Shown here: positions 19,979-29,234 of the stretch, piece after piece
How the letters are laid out: each line of letters begins with the position of its first letter
Position numbering within the stretch: position 1 is the first letter of the stretch
Assembly: GCF_007859935.1 (NCBI RefSeq)
Contig: NZ_SJPO01000001.1
Coordinates: forward strand, 975,301 to 1,039,300
Source: Posidoniimonas polymericola
GTDB lineage: Bacteria; Planctomycetota; Planctomycetia; Pirellulales; Lacipirellulaceae
Direction of reading: 5' to 3'
DNA length: 64,000 bases
The notes under the pieces: generated by a model
What the model saw: only the letters and a program-made list of their open reading frames with translations
Told to the model about the DNA's origin: nothing
The model's database searches: none
Made by a program: the position numbers and the translations under genes

Positions 19979-22060
19979 ATGCCCCCGGGGGACCAGCCGC
20001 CAGCCAGACCGAAGCTCCGGCTCGCGACGCTGCTGTCGATCTTCTCCGCGGGCCTGGTTCTGGTGACGTCGCTGCTGCTGAGCGGCACGCTGCACGGCAT
20101 CGCGTCCGAGCGGGTGATCCGCCTGGAGAGCGAGCGGATGGCGGACCGGCTGGAGTTGGTGGCGAGCCAGTTCCAGCTAAGGATCGAGAAGGCCAAGCAC
20201 GACGTGCAGCTCATTGTCGGGCTCCCCGAGACCGCGGAGCTCCTCTCCAACGCAGGCGCGGATGCCCCGCCGAGTGACCGTGGCCGCCGGTCGTTGACCG
20301 AGCACTTCCGTCAGCTGCTGCGGCTCAACCCCGAGTACTTTCAGGTGCGTCTGGTGGGCGCAGCTGATGCCGGCCGGGAGGTCGTGCGGGTGGATCGGCT
20401 CGGGTCGGGAGATCTTCAAGTTGCCGACCGGGACGCCCTGCAGCAGAAGGGAAACCGCGACTACTTCCAAGACGCCTTGCGGGCGGCGGTTGGTGAGACT
20501 TACGTCTCTCATTTCAACCTTAACCGCGAGCACGGGGTGATCGAAGAACCGCCCCGCCCAACGGTCCGGGTGGCGCAGCCGGTGTACGACGACAGTTCCG
20601 ACGCGGCCGTGGCGGTGGTGGTTATCAACATCGACCTCGACGCGTGGTTCAAGCAGGCCCAGGGGATGGTGTCCGGGGAGCACCTCCAACTCTTCGTGAC
20701 CAATGAGGAGGCCCAGTACCTGATCCACCCGGACCCGCAGAAGGCCTTCGGCTTCGAACGCGGAGACCGACGACTCGCGACCGACGACTACCCGGAGATC
20801 ACGCCGATGTTCGACGGGTCGCACGAGAACCTGCTCGTCACCTCCAACCAAGACGAGCTGCTGGTCGGGAGGCGGCTCGAGTTGTCGGGGTCTCCCTTCC
20901 TGAGACAGAAGGTGTTTGTCGCGGTGAGCGACAAGCAGTTCGCCCTTGGCGAAACGGCGTCGCTGCGGAGGCTGTCGATTGCCATCACCGCGTTGATGAC
21001 GGTCGCCGCGGTGGCACTGGCGGTGCTCGCGTCCCGGGCGATCTCGCGTCCGATCCACGAGCTGCAGCGGGCGACCGCTCGGCTGATAGAGTCCGGCCCG
21101 CGCGACCGAATCGCGGAACCCGACCGCGGCGCCCGCGAGGTGGCGGAGCTGGCAGTCGCGTTCAACCGAATGACCGCGACCCTCCAGGAGACGCTGGTCT
21201 CGAAGTCGGAGCTCGAGGACGAGGTGGCCCGCCGCGAACGCTCCGAACATGCGCTGAAGCAAACCGCCGAGCAACTCGGCGAGCTCAACCGGCTGCTCGA
21301 GGTCGAGAGCGCGTCGCTGGTGGCGGCCAACGAGGAGCTCGACCGCTTCACCTACATCGCCTCGCACGACCTCCGCGCACCGCTCCGCGCGATCGAGAGC
21401 CTGGCGGGCTGGCTGGTTGAGGACCTCGGCGACAACCTCCCGGAGAAGTCACGCCAGCACCTGAACCTGCTCGGCGCCCGCGTCGCGCGGATGAACCACC
21501 TCCTCGACGACCTGCTCGACTACTCCCGCGCCGGCCGCGCCCCCTCCGCACGCACTCGCTTTACCGCCCGCGAGGTGGTCGAAAACGCCGCCGCGCTCGC
21601 CGGGGTGGGCGCGGGGTTCGAGGTCGAGATCGCTGGCGAGCCGCTCATGGTCGACGGGTTCCACACGCCGCTCGAAACGATCCTCCGCAACCTGATCGCC
21701 AACGCGGTCAAGCACCACGACCAACCAGCGGGGCGGATCACGGTGCGTTGGGACGCGGCCGACCAGCCCGACATGGTGCGGTTCACGGTCGCCGATGACG
21801 GCGCCGGCATCGAGGCCCGCTATTTCGATACCGTGTTCGAGATCTTCCAGACCCTCCGCCCGCGGGACGAGGTTGAGGGCTCGGGCATGGGGCTCGCGCT
21901 GGCGAAGAAGCTGGTCACGCAGGCGGGGGGCAGGATCTGGCTCGAGCCGAACGAGCCGCGCGGCGCCCGCTTCTTGTTCACGTGGCCACTCAACGAACCG
22001 CTGCCCCCGGCAGCTAGCCCCGCGCCCGTCGGCCGCGAGGCCGACCCGGCTGGCGACTGA
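19979..22060 (+). CDS. Membrane sensor histidine kinase with Cache-like domain
   Basis: 693 aa from ATG 19979, with AAGGTG 8 nt upstream. TM1 spans about residues 17-38, the periplasmic Cache-like sensor about 40-325, TM2 about 333-353, HAMP about 354-406, then a coiled coil to 450. HisKA holds His463 in YIASHDLRAPLR, followed by HATPase_c with N box NLIANAVKHH (571-580), G1 DDGAGI (606-611) and G2 GSGMGLALAKK (634-644). This resembles phytochrome-like/CheY-coupled kinases. No response regulator is adjacent, so its partner is elsewhere. Confidence 0.93.
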   Translation: MPPGDQPPARPKLRLATLLSIFSAGLVLVTSLLLSGTLHGIASERVIRLESERMADRLELVASQFQLRIEKAKHDVQLIVGLPETAELLSNAGADAPPSDRGRRSLTEHFRQLLRLNPEYFQVRLVGAADAGREVVRVDRLGSGDLQVADRDALQQKGNRDYFQDALRAAVGETYVSHFNLNREHGVIEEPPRPTVRVAQPVYDDSSDAAVAVVVINIDLDAWFKQAQGMVSGEHLQLFVTNEEAQYLIHPDPQKAFGFERGDRRLATDDYPEITPMFDGSHENLLVTSNQDELLVGRRLELSGSPFLRQKVFVAVSDKQFALGETASLRRLSIAITALMTVAAVALAVLASRAISRPIHELQRATARLIESGPRDRIAEPDRGAREVAELAVAFNRMTATLQETLVSKSELEDEVARRERSEHALKQTAEQLGELNRLLEVESASLVAANEELDRFTYIASHDLRAPLRAIESLAGWLVEDLGDNLPEKSRQHLNLLGARVARMNHLLDDLLDYSRAGRAPSARTRFTAREVVENAAALAGVGAGFEVEIAGEPLMVDGFHTPLETILRNLIANAVKHHDQPAGRITVRWDAADQPDMVRFTVADDGAGIEARYFDTVFEIFQTLRPRDEVEGSGMGLALAKKLVTQAGGRIWLEPNEPRGARFLFTWPLNEPLPPAASPAPVGREADPAGD

Positions 22061-22221
22061 TCAGGTTGCTCGCTCGGCTGCCACTGGGTGGCCTGCAGCG
22101 CGGTTAGCGTCGCCCGCGCAGGCCGCTTGGCACGAGGCGTGCGTTCGATCTCTTGAGCACGCCTCCGCTACCGCGGCCTGCTGTGCTAAGTGCTTCCCCA
22201 TTTGAATAGAAAGGCGCCACC

Positions 22222-22500
22222 ATGGCCACGGATACCAACCAAACCACCCAGCACGATGCGATCCGCCTGTGGGCTGACGACCGCGGCGGCCACCCGGCGT
22301 CGGTCGGGTCGACCGCCAACGGCGACGATGTCGGCGTGCTGCGGATCTTCTTCCCCGGCCAGGGCAGCGGCGACGAGCTCGACACAATCGAGTGGGACGC
22401 CTTCTTCGACAAGTTTGAAGAAGCCAAGCTCGCCTTCGTCTACGAGACCCACACCGCCGACGGCGAGCTGAGCCGCTTCGGCAAGTTCGTGTCGCGGTAG
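22222..22500 (+). CDS. Small conserved protein of unknown function
   Basis: 92 aa. The pattern H-D-A-I-R-x-W-A-x-x-R-G-G-x-P-A, then G-V-L-R-I-F-F-P, then E-W-D-A-F-F-D-K-F-E, ending F-G-K-F-V-S-R resembles a widespread roughly 90-aa family that I recall being labelled, without experimental support, as a glucan-branching-enzyme-related protein. No catalytic motif is evident; it is cytosolic and acidic. It stands alone between the histidine kinase and a convergent transporter gene. Confidence 0.7.
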   Translation: MATDTNQTTQHDAIRLWADDRGGHPASVGSTANGDDVGVLRIFFPGQGSGDELDTIEWDAFFDKFEEAKLAFVYETHTADGELSRFGKFVSR

Positions 22501-22526
22501 CTGGGGCCGAAAGCTCTATTCAGAGT

Positions 22527-23747
22527 TCAGACGCGCGGCGCAGCCGTGCGGAGCACGCCCCAGACCGCCAGTTCACAGGCGGCGATGGCGGCGGCCATTG
22601 GGACCGCCGTGCCGTTGTGCAGCAGACCGACCAGCGATCCGGTCACTGCGCCGATGGCGTACTGCAGCAGGCCCAGCACCGCCGACGCCGCGCCCGCCCG
22701 ACCGGCGAAGGGCGCCATCGCGGCCGCCGTGGCATTGGGGAACAGCAGCCCTAGGGTCGCGACGCAAGTAAACAGCAACGCGTAGAACAGCCAGAAGCCG
22801 CCCACGCCGGTCCACGCGGCGATCAACAGCCCGACGCCCGCGGCGGCGGCAATGTTGGCGCCGAAGCTCAGGAGCGTGCGCGGGCCAAACCGGGTCAGCA
22901 GCCGGCGGTTGAGCTGCGCCGTGACTACCAGCCCGACGGCGTTGCCGGCGAAGAAATAGCTGAATGTTTGCGGCGATAACCCGAAGTGGTCCATGAACAC
23001 CGTCGGCGCGGCGGCGATGTACGCGAACAGCGCGCCGCACGCCATGCCGATCGCCAACGCGTAGGGGAGGAACGTGCCATGGGTGAAGAATGTGAGGCTG
23101 CGGCCGATCATTCCGCGTAGTTGTTCGGAACGTTCCTCGCGGGGGAGCGACTCGCCAAGCGTCAGCGCGACCGCCGCGGCGCAGGCCACGCCGATCGCCG
23201 CCAGCACCCAGAACACGGTCTGCCATGGCGCGACCGCTAGCAGCTGCCCGCCGATCAGCGGCGCCACCACCGGCGCGACGCCGGTCACCATCATCATCAG
23301 CGAGTAGACCGACGCCGATTCAGACTCGTCGAACAGATCGCGGACCACGGCCCGCGACACTACTAGTCCCGCCGAACCGGCGAAGCCCATCGCGAACCGG
23401 GCGGCGATCAGCAACTCGACGCTTGGCGCTAGCAAACAACCGACCGACGCCAGGGCGAACCCGCAACAACCAAACAACAACGGACGGCGACGGCCGTAGC
23501 GGTCGCTGACCGGGCCGATGAAGAACTGCCCGATCGCCAGCCCCGCCAGGAAGAACGACAGCGTCAGCTCCATCGTGCCGTCAGGCGCGGCGAGGTCCCG
23601 CTGGATCTGCGGGAACGCCGGCAGGTACATGTCGATCGCCAGCGGCGAGAACGCTGTTAGCGTGCCGAGCAGCCCCACCAGGACGAACGTGGGTTGCGTT
23701 CGCTCAACGGAAGCGACTTCATTGGCAGCCTCGACGGTGGGGGGCAT
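22527..23747 (-). CDS. Bcr/CflA-type multidrug efflux MFS transporter
   Basis: 406 aa from ATG 23747; a GTG at 23783 would add 12 residues. Twelve predicted helices. Typical Bcr/CflA features are PLAIDMYLPAFPQIQRDL in TM1, GQFFIGPVSDRYGRRRPLL (motif A) and SRAVVRDLFDESESASVYS. The family exports drugs, sulfonamides, or sometimes dipeptides and cysteine, by proton antiport. It lies downstream of the large pectate-lyase-like gene on the same strand, 209 nt apart, and no link to sugar use is evident. Confidence 0.9.
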   Translation of the reverse strand: MPPTVEAANEVASVERTQPTFVLVGLLGTLTAFSPLAIDMYLPAFPQIQRDLAAPDGTMELTLSFFLAGLAIGQFFIGPVSDRYGRRRPLLFGCCGFALASVGCLLAPSVELLIAARFAMGFAGSAGLVVSRAVVRDLFDESESASVYSLMMMVTGVAPVVAPLIGGQLLAVAPWQTVFWVLAAIGVACAAAVALTLGESLPREERSEQLRGMIGRSLTFFTHGTFLPYALAIGMACGALFAYIAAAPTVFMDHFGLSPQTFSYFFAGNAVGLVVTAQLNRRLLTRFGPRTLLSFGANIAAAAGVGLLIAAWTGVGGFWLFYALLFTCVATLGLLFPNATAAAMAPFAGRAGAASAVLGLLQYAIGAVTGSLVGLLHNGTAVPMAAAIAACELAVWGVLRTAAPRV

Positions 23748-23956
23748 CAAGCGCTCGAGGGAGGGCGGGACGGGGAACTCCACCCTAGCAACGGCCGGGC
23801 AAAACGTCGAGGGAACCGCGGGGGACCGAAACCGCGGCCCGGCGGGCTCGCGCGGTCCGTCGAAGAACGGTGGCAGGCACGATACATTTCAACGGTCGCC
23901 TGGCTTCGGCGCCGTCTACGGTGTCGAGCCAGTCCCCGTTTTCGACTCGTGGCTCG

Positions 23957-26900
23957 CTAGTTCGCTAGAGGCCGCACCCACAGGACGGCGCTCTTCGCTT
24001 CGAGCGTGTGGTCACCCGCCCCGAGCTTTACCTCCTCAACGAACGCGCCGGTCCGTGGATCGATCCAGCTCAGCCGGCACGCGGGCAGCGAAAACTCAGC
24101 AGAACCGCGTTCAACGAAGTAGACGAGCCGCTCGCCGGAGTCCGCCGCAAGCGTCAGCGCCGACGCGTCGTCGTCGACTGCTTCGGGTTTCATGTCGACC
24201 AGCGCCGCGGCGAGCCCGTCGGGCAGCGGCGGCACAGCGGCCAGCGATCCGCCCCCCATCAGCACCGCCCAGCCCTCGCGGGGGCTGTTGCAGTACATCT
24301 CGGCGAAGTAGCTGACCGCCTTGCCGGGGTAGCGGAGGCGGTACTCGCGGACCGCCCGGGCGATCGAGTGGAAATCGGCCGCCGGCAGCTTCGACCTGCG
24401 GAGCTGCTGCCGCGGGGAAAGGCTCACCCCGCCGAGCGGCGCGTAGAGCTCGCCGTCCCGCGCGTAGCACCAGTAGCGGATGTCGATCAGGTCGATGAGA
24501 TCACGGGCCGCTTCGTCGGCGAGCAGCTCGTCCTGCTCGGCCTTGGTGCAGGCGAGCGCGACCAGCGGGTCGGCGGCGGGGTTCTCCTCCTGCCAGGTTC
24601 GGATCGTGTCGAGCCACGCCTGCGTGAACGCCAGCGGGCCGGTGTACTCGGCGCTGATCGAGTGGATGACGTTGGAGTTTTGCGCGGTCGCGTCGAGGCA
24701 GTGGCGGACATAGCCGGCCTGCAGCCCGGCGAGCTTGGCGTCGGCCATATCGTAGAACTTGTGGGCGAGAAAGATCCGCTTGTCGCCGATGTAAGGGGGC
24801 GGCTCGGGGAGGTCGAGCTGGTTGACGTTGTTGACCGGCCGCCAGGGGCTGTCGGCCCAGTGGGCGCCGGCCTCGATGATGTTGTGCTGGAAGTAGTGCT
24901 GGTGGAAGAACGCCAGGCCGTGCTGATCGCACAGGTCGGCGAAGTCTTGCATCCGCTCCCAGTACCACGCGTTGAACTTGGTGAGGTCGTACCGCGAGAG
25001 GCCGTCCCACGCCTGGCCGCGCCCGCTGCGGGCGAACGGCTGCTCGAAGAACGGCGGCGCGGCGTCGGTCCCGTTGGGGCGGCGGACCATCAGGTGGTCG
25101 TCGCGGCGGCGGTCGTACCACAGCCCGTAGTGGTGGTCGTACGACGCGACGCCGAGCGTCTGGAAGCGGTCGACCGTTTGGGGCAGCTGATCGGTCAGTC
25201 CGACGCCGTACCGCCCCGGCGCCCAGCGGGTGATCGACGGCCCGAACTGCGGCGCGTCGTGGGGGCGGATCGTGCCGCGCCACCAGGTTGGGCTGACGTG
25301 GCCGCCGGTCAGCACGCGGTCGTTGATGGTGAGCCAGCCGTTCTGGCGGGTGATGGGGCGGGCGCCGTTCGTGGGTAGACCGCCTGGCGGCAGGCGTTGG
25401 GCGGGTGGTTGCCAATCGGGTAGGTCCGTTGGAGGCTCGAACTTGGCGGTGTGCGACGCTAGCCGTTCTTCGATCAGGTCCCGCAGCACGCGGGCGGGCT
25501 GGTTCGAGCTGGCGACAAAGCGCTCGGCCTCGGGCAGCGTTGGGTTGGTGGACGCGATCGGGTCGAGCAGGAACGGGCCGGCCAGTTCTCCGGCCGACTT
25601 GCCGCGGCGGTCGACAAGCTGCTGACGGTACAGGCTGATCGGTTTGGCAAAGTCGCCGTCGCCGGTGAAGAGGGCGTCGCCGATCGGCTGGGCCCAGAAG
25701 CAGACGACCCAGTTCTGGGCGCCGGGGGGCTGGAATGCGCGGATGACGCCGGCCTGGCAGTTCCACGCCAGGCAGTTGGCGGCCGACCAGCCGGCGCCGG
25801 GCGGGTGCAGCCAGCGATTCATCAGGCAGAGCTCGCCGCCCTCGATTCGGACATTGTCGAACAACACGCCGGAGGCCCACGACTCGAGCGGGCCGCTGTC
25901 GCCGAGCGACCGCTCGGCGTAGCAGTTCACGAACGCGTTGGGGCCCGGCGCGCAGTGGCCGAGCGCGAAGTCGTGCAGGCCTTCCTCGCTGTAGCACCGC
26001 AGGAACAAGCACTGCCCTCCCTGCGTGAAGAACGCCTGGCGGCGGTAGCCGCCGAGCTCCGAGACCGGCGCCAGCGACAAGCAGTCCTCGACGGTCACGC
26101 GACTGGTTCCTTCGAGCAGCAGCACCGCGCCGCCGGCAAAGTGCTCGAACCGCACGCCGCGGACCCACGCGTCCCGCGCGTGGTTGGCGACCACGCCGTG
26201 CCACGAGTGCGCCTCGTCCTTGGGATTCTCGCGGTCGCATTCAGAACGAAGCGCCAGGTGTTCGACGCCGACGTTCTCCAGCCGGCCGTCGACCTTGAGG
26301 CGGGCGACCGTGCCGCCGCCGAGGTTGGGTTCGAGCGCGGTGGTGATCGGCGCGTCGAGCGTGACCGAAGCGTCATCGGCCGCTGCGACGACGCGTTCCC
26401 AATGGATGTCGCACCGCCCGGCCCGCCAGCCGACGCCGAACGCCTTGGCGCCGAGCTGCTTGATCCACTCGTCGGTCGAAGGGCGGGTGACTAGCACGCG
26501 GTCGCCGCGCTGCAGGACGTGGCCGGCGGCGAGCGGCAGCCGCGTGGCTCCGACCGGGACCCGTTCGCCGATGGCGATTTTGCCGCTGGTCGTGGTCTGT
26601 GGGGTGGCAGCTGGCTCAATGCGGATCAGCGGCCGCCGGCCGGTCCCGGTGGCGATGAGGGTCGTCGCGTCGGCCCCCGCGCCGCGCAGCACGACATTCG
26701 AGTGCGCGACCCGCAGCGATCCCGACACGTGGTACTCGCCAGGCGTGAGCTGCACCACGCGGGCGGCGCTCAACTTCTCGACCGCCATGCCGCCGACATA
26801 ATCGAGCGCCGCCTGCAGCCGGGCCGTGTCGTCGTCGTCGGAGGGACGCACCACGATCGAGGCCGCGATGTTTGGGATCGGGTGATCGCTCCCTCGGTAG

Positions 26901-27055
26901 CCGCAGCTCGAGAAGTCGGGCACGCGGTCGCCCTGCTCGTTGGCGGTATAGGCGAGCTTGCCGTCGGTGCCCCGTTTGACCGGCCACGGCTGTGCCGAGG
27001 CGACGCTTGCGCCCGAGAAGATGAAAGTGAGCGACAGGAGAAGGCGTATCGGCAT
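23957..27055 (-). CDS. Exported beta-helix (pectate-lyase-like) protein with C-terminal GH-like region (DUF6298-like)
   Basis: 1032 aa from ATG 27055, chosen because a signal peptide (MPIRLLLSLTFIFSGASVAS) starts there; the frame extends to 27154 only by reading through a repeat. Residues about 60-530 look like a right-handed parallel beta-helix (DDTARLQAALDYV, VVLRGAGADATTLIATGTG), as in pectate-lyase-3 proteins. The remainder (for example FFHQHYFQHNIIEAGAHW, IHSISAEYTGPLAF) resembles large DUF6298 proteins and has a barrel-like pattern rich in Trp and His. Probably acts on a pectin-like polymer outside the cytoplasm; the reaction is unknown. It is the last gene of the sugar block. Confidence 0.78.
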   Translation of the reverse strand: MPIRLLLSLTFIFSGASVASAQPWPVKRGTDGKLAYTANEQGDRVPDFSSCGYRGSDHPIPNIAASIVVRPSDDDDTARLQAALDYVGGMAVEKLSAARVVQLTPGEYHVSGSLRVAHSNVVLRGAGADATTLIATGTGRRPLIRIEPAATPQTTTSGKIAIGERVPVGATRLPLAAGHVLQRGDRVLVTRPSTDEWIKQLGAKAFGVGWRAGRCDIHWERVVAAADDASVTLDAPITTALEPNLGGGTVARLKVDGRLENVGVEHLALRSECDRENPKDEAHSWHGVVANHARDAWVRGVRFEHFAGGAVLLLEGTSRVTVEDCLSLAPVSELGGYRRQAFFTQGGQCLFLRCYSEEGLHDFALGHCAPGPNAFVNCYAERSLGDSGPLESWASGVLFDNVRIEGGELCLMNRWLHPPGAGWSAANCLAWNCQAGVIRAFQPPGAQNWVVCFWAQPIGDALFTGDGDFAKPISLYRQQLVDRRGKSAGELAGPFLLDPIASTNPTLPEAERFVASSNQPARVLRDLIEERLASHTAKFEPPTDLPDWQPPAQRLPPGGLPTNGARPITRQNGWLTINDRVLTGGHVSPTWWRGTIRPHDAPQFGPSITRWAPGRYGVGLTDQLPQTVDRFQTLGVASYDHHYGLWYDRRRDDHLMVRRPNGTDAAPPFFEQPFARSGRGQAWDGLSRYDLTKFNAWYWERMQDFADLCDQHGLAFFHQHYFQHNIIEAGAHWADSPWRPVNNVNQLDLPEPPPYIGDKRIFLAHKFYDMADAKLAGLQAGYVRHCLDATAQNSNVIHSISAEYTGPLAFTQAWLDTIRTWQEENPAADPLVALACTKAEQDELLADEAARDLIDLIDIRYWCYARDGELYAPLGGVSLSPRQQLRRSKLPAADFHSIARAVREYRLRYPGKAVSYFAEMYCNSPREGWAVLMGGGSLAAVPPLPDGLAAALVDMKPEAVDDDASALTLAADSGERLVYFVERGSAEFSLPACRLSWIDPRTGAFVEEVKLGAGDHTLEAKSAVLWVRPLAN

Positions 27056-27117
27056 GGTGCTGGTTGTGTTGGTTGAATTCACCACAAAGACACGGGATAG
27101 GGGCGAGGGAGGTGATG

Positions 27118-27201
27118 GCCACAAAATGGCACCAGAGAACACGAAAAGAAACACTGCGGCGTCAGCCCATCTTCTTGTGGCTTTTTGTGCCTTTTCGTGG
27201 C
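27118..27201. repeat. Intergenic inverted repeat, CCAC-GCAC family
   Basis: Imperfect arms 27118-27148 and 27171-27201; the right arm in reverse reads GCCACGAAAAGGCACAAAAA. A further half-copy (ACCACAAAGACACG) lies at 27081-27094. It occupies the gap upstream of the beta-helix gene and gives a spurious N-terminal extension in its frame. Confidence 0.75.
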
Positions 27202-27237
27202 TATCCTCCCTGAGCTACGGTCGAAGTCTGCCTCATT

Positions 27238-28581
27238 CTACTTGGTGTCGTCGTGCGTTGGTGGTGCCACTTCTTCCTCAGGCCTCCGGTCCACCGGTCG
27301 GCGCCGCCAGAAGTTGGCGAGCAGCGAGCCTGAGACGTTCATCCACGCGATGAAGAACGCCGCCGGCAGGCCGAGCGTGCCGAGCTTGCCCATCGCCGAC
27401 GCCAGGCCGGTAGCCATGCCGCCGTTCTGCAGTCCGACCTCGAACGCCACGGTGCGGCACGACGCCCGGTCAAGCCCGCATAGGCGGCTGAGCCAGTAGC
27501 CGAGCACGTAGCCGATAAGGTTGTGCAGCGCCGCCGCCAGGCACAGCGCCAATCCGACGACCATCAGCGCGTCCCGGCCCGCGGCCGAGGTCATGCCGGT
27601 CACGTACACAATGCCCGCCATCGCGACCGCCGGCATCGCCCGATCGACCGCCGCGACGCGGATTGCGGTGTGGTGGTACAGCACGCCGAACGTGACGCCG
27701 CCGAGCAGGAACAACGCGAGCTCGCCCCACATGGCGGCGTCCTCGCCGGCGTCGGCCATGGCCCAGGCCCAGCCGCCGAGGTTCGCCGCGGCGACCACCA
27801 CCGCGCCGACCGCCGCGACCGCATATAACGCCAACCGGCCAGGAGTGCTTGCAAACCGGAGGTAGTCGTGGATCAACGCGGCGCCGGTCGGCACGATGAC
27901 AATCTTGATGATCGCGGCCATCAGCCCCAGGAAGCTCATTGGCACGGCCGAGCCTTCGAGCATCTCGGCCGCGAGCAGGTTCATCCACATCGGCGTCAGC
28001 AGCGGGGCGAGCAGCGTCGCCACGGCGGTCATTGTGATCGACAAAGCCAGGTTTGCCCGGGCGATGTACGCCATCACGTTCGACGACAGGCCGCTCGAGC
28101 AGGAGCCGATCAGCACCATGCCGGCGCCGATCTCCGGCGGCAGCCGGAATGCTACGGCCAGCGTGTAGCCGACCAGCGGCATGATGGTGAACTGGCAGAT
28201 CAGCCCGACCGCCACCGGCCATGGCTGCCGCGCGACGCCGGCGAAGTCGGCCAGCGTGATCTGCGTCCCCATGCCGAACATCACCGCCTGGATCAGCACC
28301 AGGAGCAGCAGCTTGTCGCTGGGCGTGCCGACGCCGAACGGCTGGAAGAGGGTCGGGTACGCGAGCGCCGCGGCCACCGCCGCGGTGACCCACGCCGTGA
28401 AGCGGAAGGTTCTCAGCGTGCTGACCGCGCCGATGCCGAGCGCCAACGCCAGGAAGCCGGCCACCGCCGCGTTCTTGGCGATCGCCGTTTGGCCGAGGCC
28501 GACGCCCACCAACGCGACGGCCAGTGCCGCGGGGCAGACCAGCAGCGCGGCCCGTTCGAGTTTGCCGATCCCCTCAATCAC
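27238..28581 (-). CDS. Bile acid:sodium symporter (BASS) family transporter
   Basis: 447 aa with about 10-12 predicted helices. BASS hallmarks are the crossover region LIGSCSSGLSSNVMAYIARA and the motif FEVGLQNGGMATGLASAMG. Members carry organic anions such as bile acids, pantoate or 2-keto acids with Na+. Its 5' end overlaps the racemase-family gene by 4 nt, so it is translationally coupled to the catabolic genes; import of a sugar acid (for example an aldonate) would fit. The C-terminal 20 residues are hydrophilic. Confidence 0.88.
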   Translation of the reverse strand: MIEGIGKLERAALLVCPAALAVALVGVGLGQTAIAKNAAVAGFLALALGIGAVSTLRTFRFTAWVTAAVAAALAYPTLFQPFGVGTPSDKLLLLVLIQAVMFGMGTQITLADFAGVARQPWPVAVGLICQFTIMPLVGYTLAVAFRLPPEIGAGMVLIGSCSSGLSSNVMAYIARANLALSITMTAVATLLAPLLTPMWMNLLAAEMLEGSAVPMSFLGLMAAIIKIVIVPTGAALIHDYLRFASTPGRLALYAVAAVGAVVVAAANLGGWAWAMADAGEDAAMWGELALFLLGGVTFGVLYHHTAIRVAAVDRAMPAVAMAGIVYVTGMTSAAGRDALMVVGLALCLAAALHNLIGYVLGYWLSRLCGLDRASCRTVAFEVGLQNGGMATGLASAMGKLGTLGLPAAFFIAWMNVSGSLLANFWRRRPVDRRPEEEVAPPTHDDTK

Positions 28582-29234
28582 ATCGCCTGCTCCGCGAGGG
28601 CCTCGATCGCCAGGGCGGGGCTCGACAGCACCGGCGTGGTCACCTCGGCAGGGTCGAGCTGGTCGGCCACCCGCGCCATCGAGGCCTGGGCCAGCACGAC
28701 CACGTCGACCTCGGCGGCGAGCTGCCGCAGGGCGTCGCCGACCATGGCGTCATGCTTGGCGGAGTCGCCCGACATCAGGGCCTCGAAGGCGCCGTCGCAC
28801 AGCCGGTCAACGATCTCAATCTCTTTGCCGGCCGCTTCGGCGCGGCGGCGGATCAGGTCGGCAGTCGGGGCGAGCGTGGTCGGCAGGGTCGCCGCGACGC
28901 CGATCTTGGCGCCCATCTGCACCGCCTTGTCGGCCATCGCCAAGTCGACCCGCACCACCGGCACGTCGGCCAGGGCGGCGGCGGCCTCGACCGCAGGGCC
29001 GATCGAAGAGCAGGTCACCAGGATGCAGTCGGCGCCCGCCTGCTGGGCAGCCTGCACGTGGCCCCCGACGCGGCGCGACACGCTGCGGGTCAGCTCCTGC
29101 TTTTCAATCACCTCCTTGATCAGGCTGTCGTCGGCGATGTTGAAGGTCGCGACGCAGGGCAGCTTCGCCTGGCAGAGCTCGGCGAACACCGGCACCAGCG
29201 TGGCCGAGGTGTGGATCAGTCCTAGTTTCTTCAT
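28578..29234 (-). CDS. Asp/Glu-racemase-superfamily protein with altered second cysteine motif
   Basis: 218 aa from ATG 29234, which overlaps the upstream kinase stop by 4 nt (ATGA). The fold pattern is clear: MKKLGLIHTSATLV at the N-terminus, the first catalytic-cysteine motif ILVTCSSIG with Cys75, and a second half ending SSPALAIEAL. At the place of the second Cys-Thr motif the sequence reads VVVLAQASMAR (178-188) with no Cys. Racemases need two cysteines; decarboxylase and isomerase members can use one. I therefore do not call it a racemase. The operon position suggests a step on a sugar-acid intermediate. Confidence 0.82.
   Translation of the reverse strand: MKKLGLIHTSATLVPVFAELCQAKLPCVATFNIADDSLIKEVIEKQELTRSVSRRVGGHVQAAQQAGADCILVTCSSIGPAVEAAAALADVPVVRVDLAMADKAVQMGAKIGVAATLPTTLAPTADLIRRRAEAAGKEIEIVDRLCDGAFEALMSGDSAKHDAMVGDALRQLAAEVDVVVLAQASMARVADQLDPAEVTTPVLSSPALAIEALAEQAM

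Noticed and set aside
24501..26240. 579-codon minus-strand frame inside the beta-helix gene, Arg/Ala/Pro-rich
   Set aside because: Same strand but a different frame from the 1032-aa protein; no motifs.
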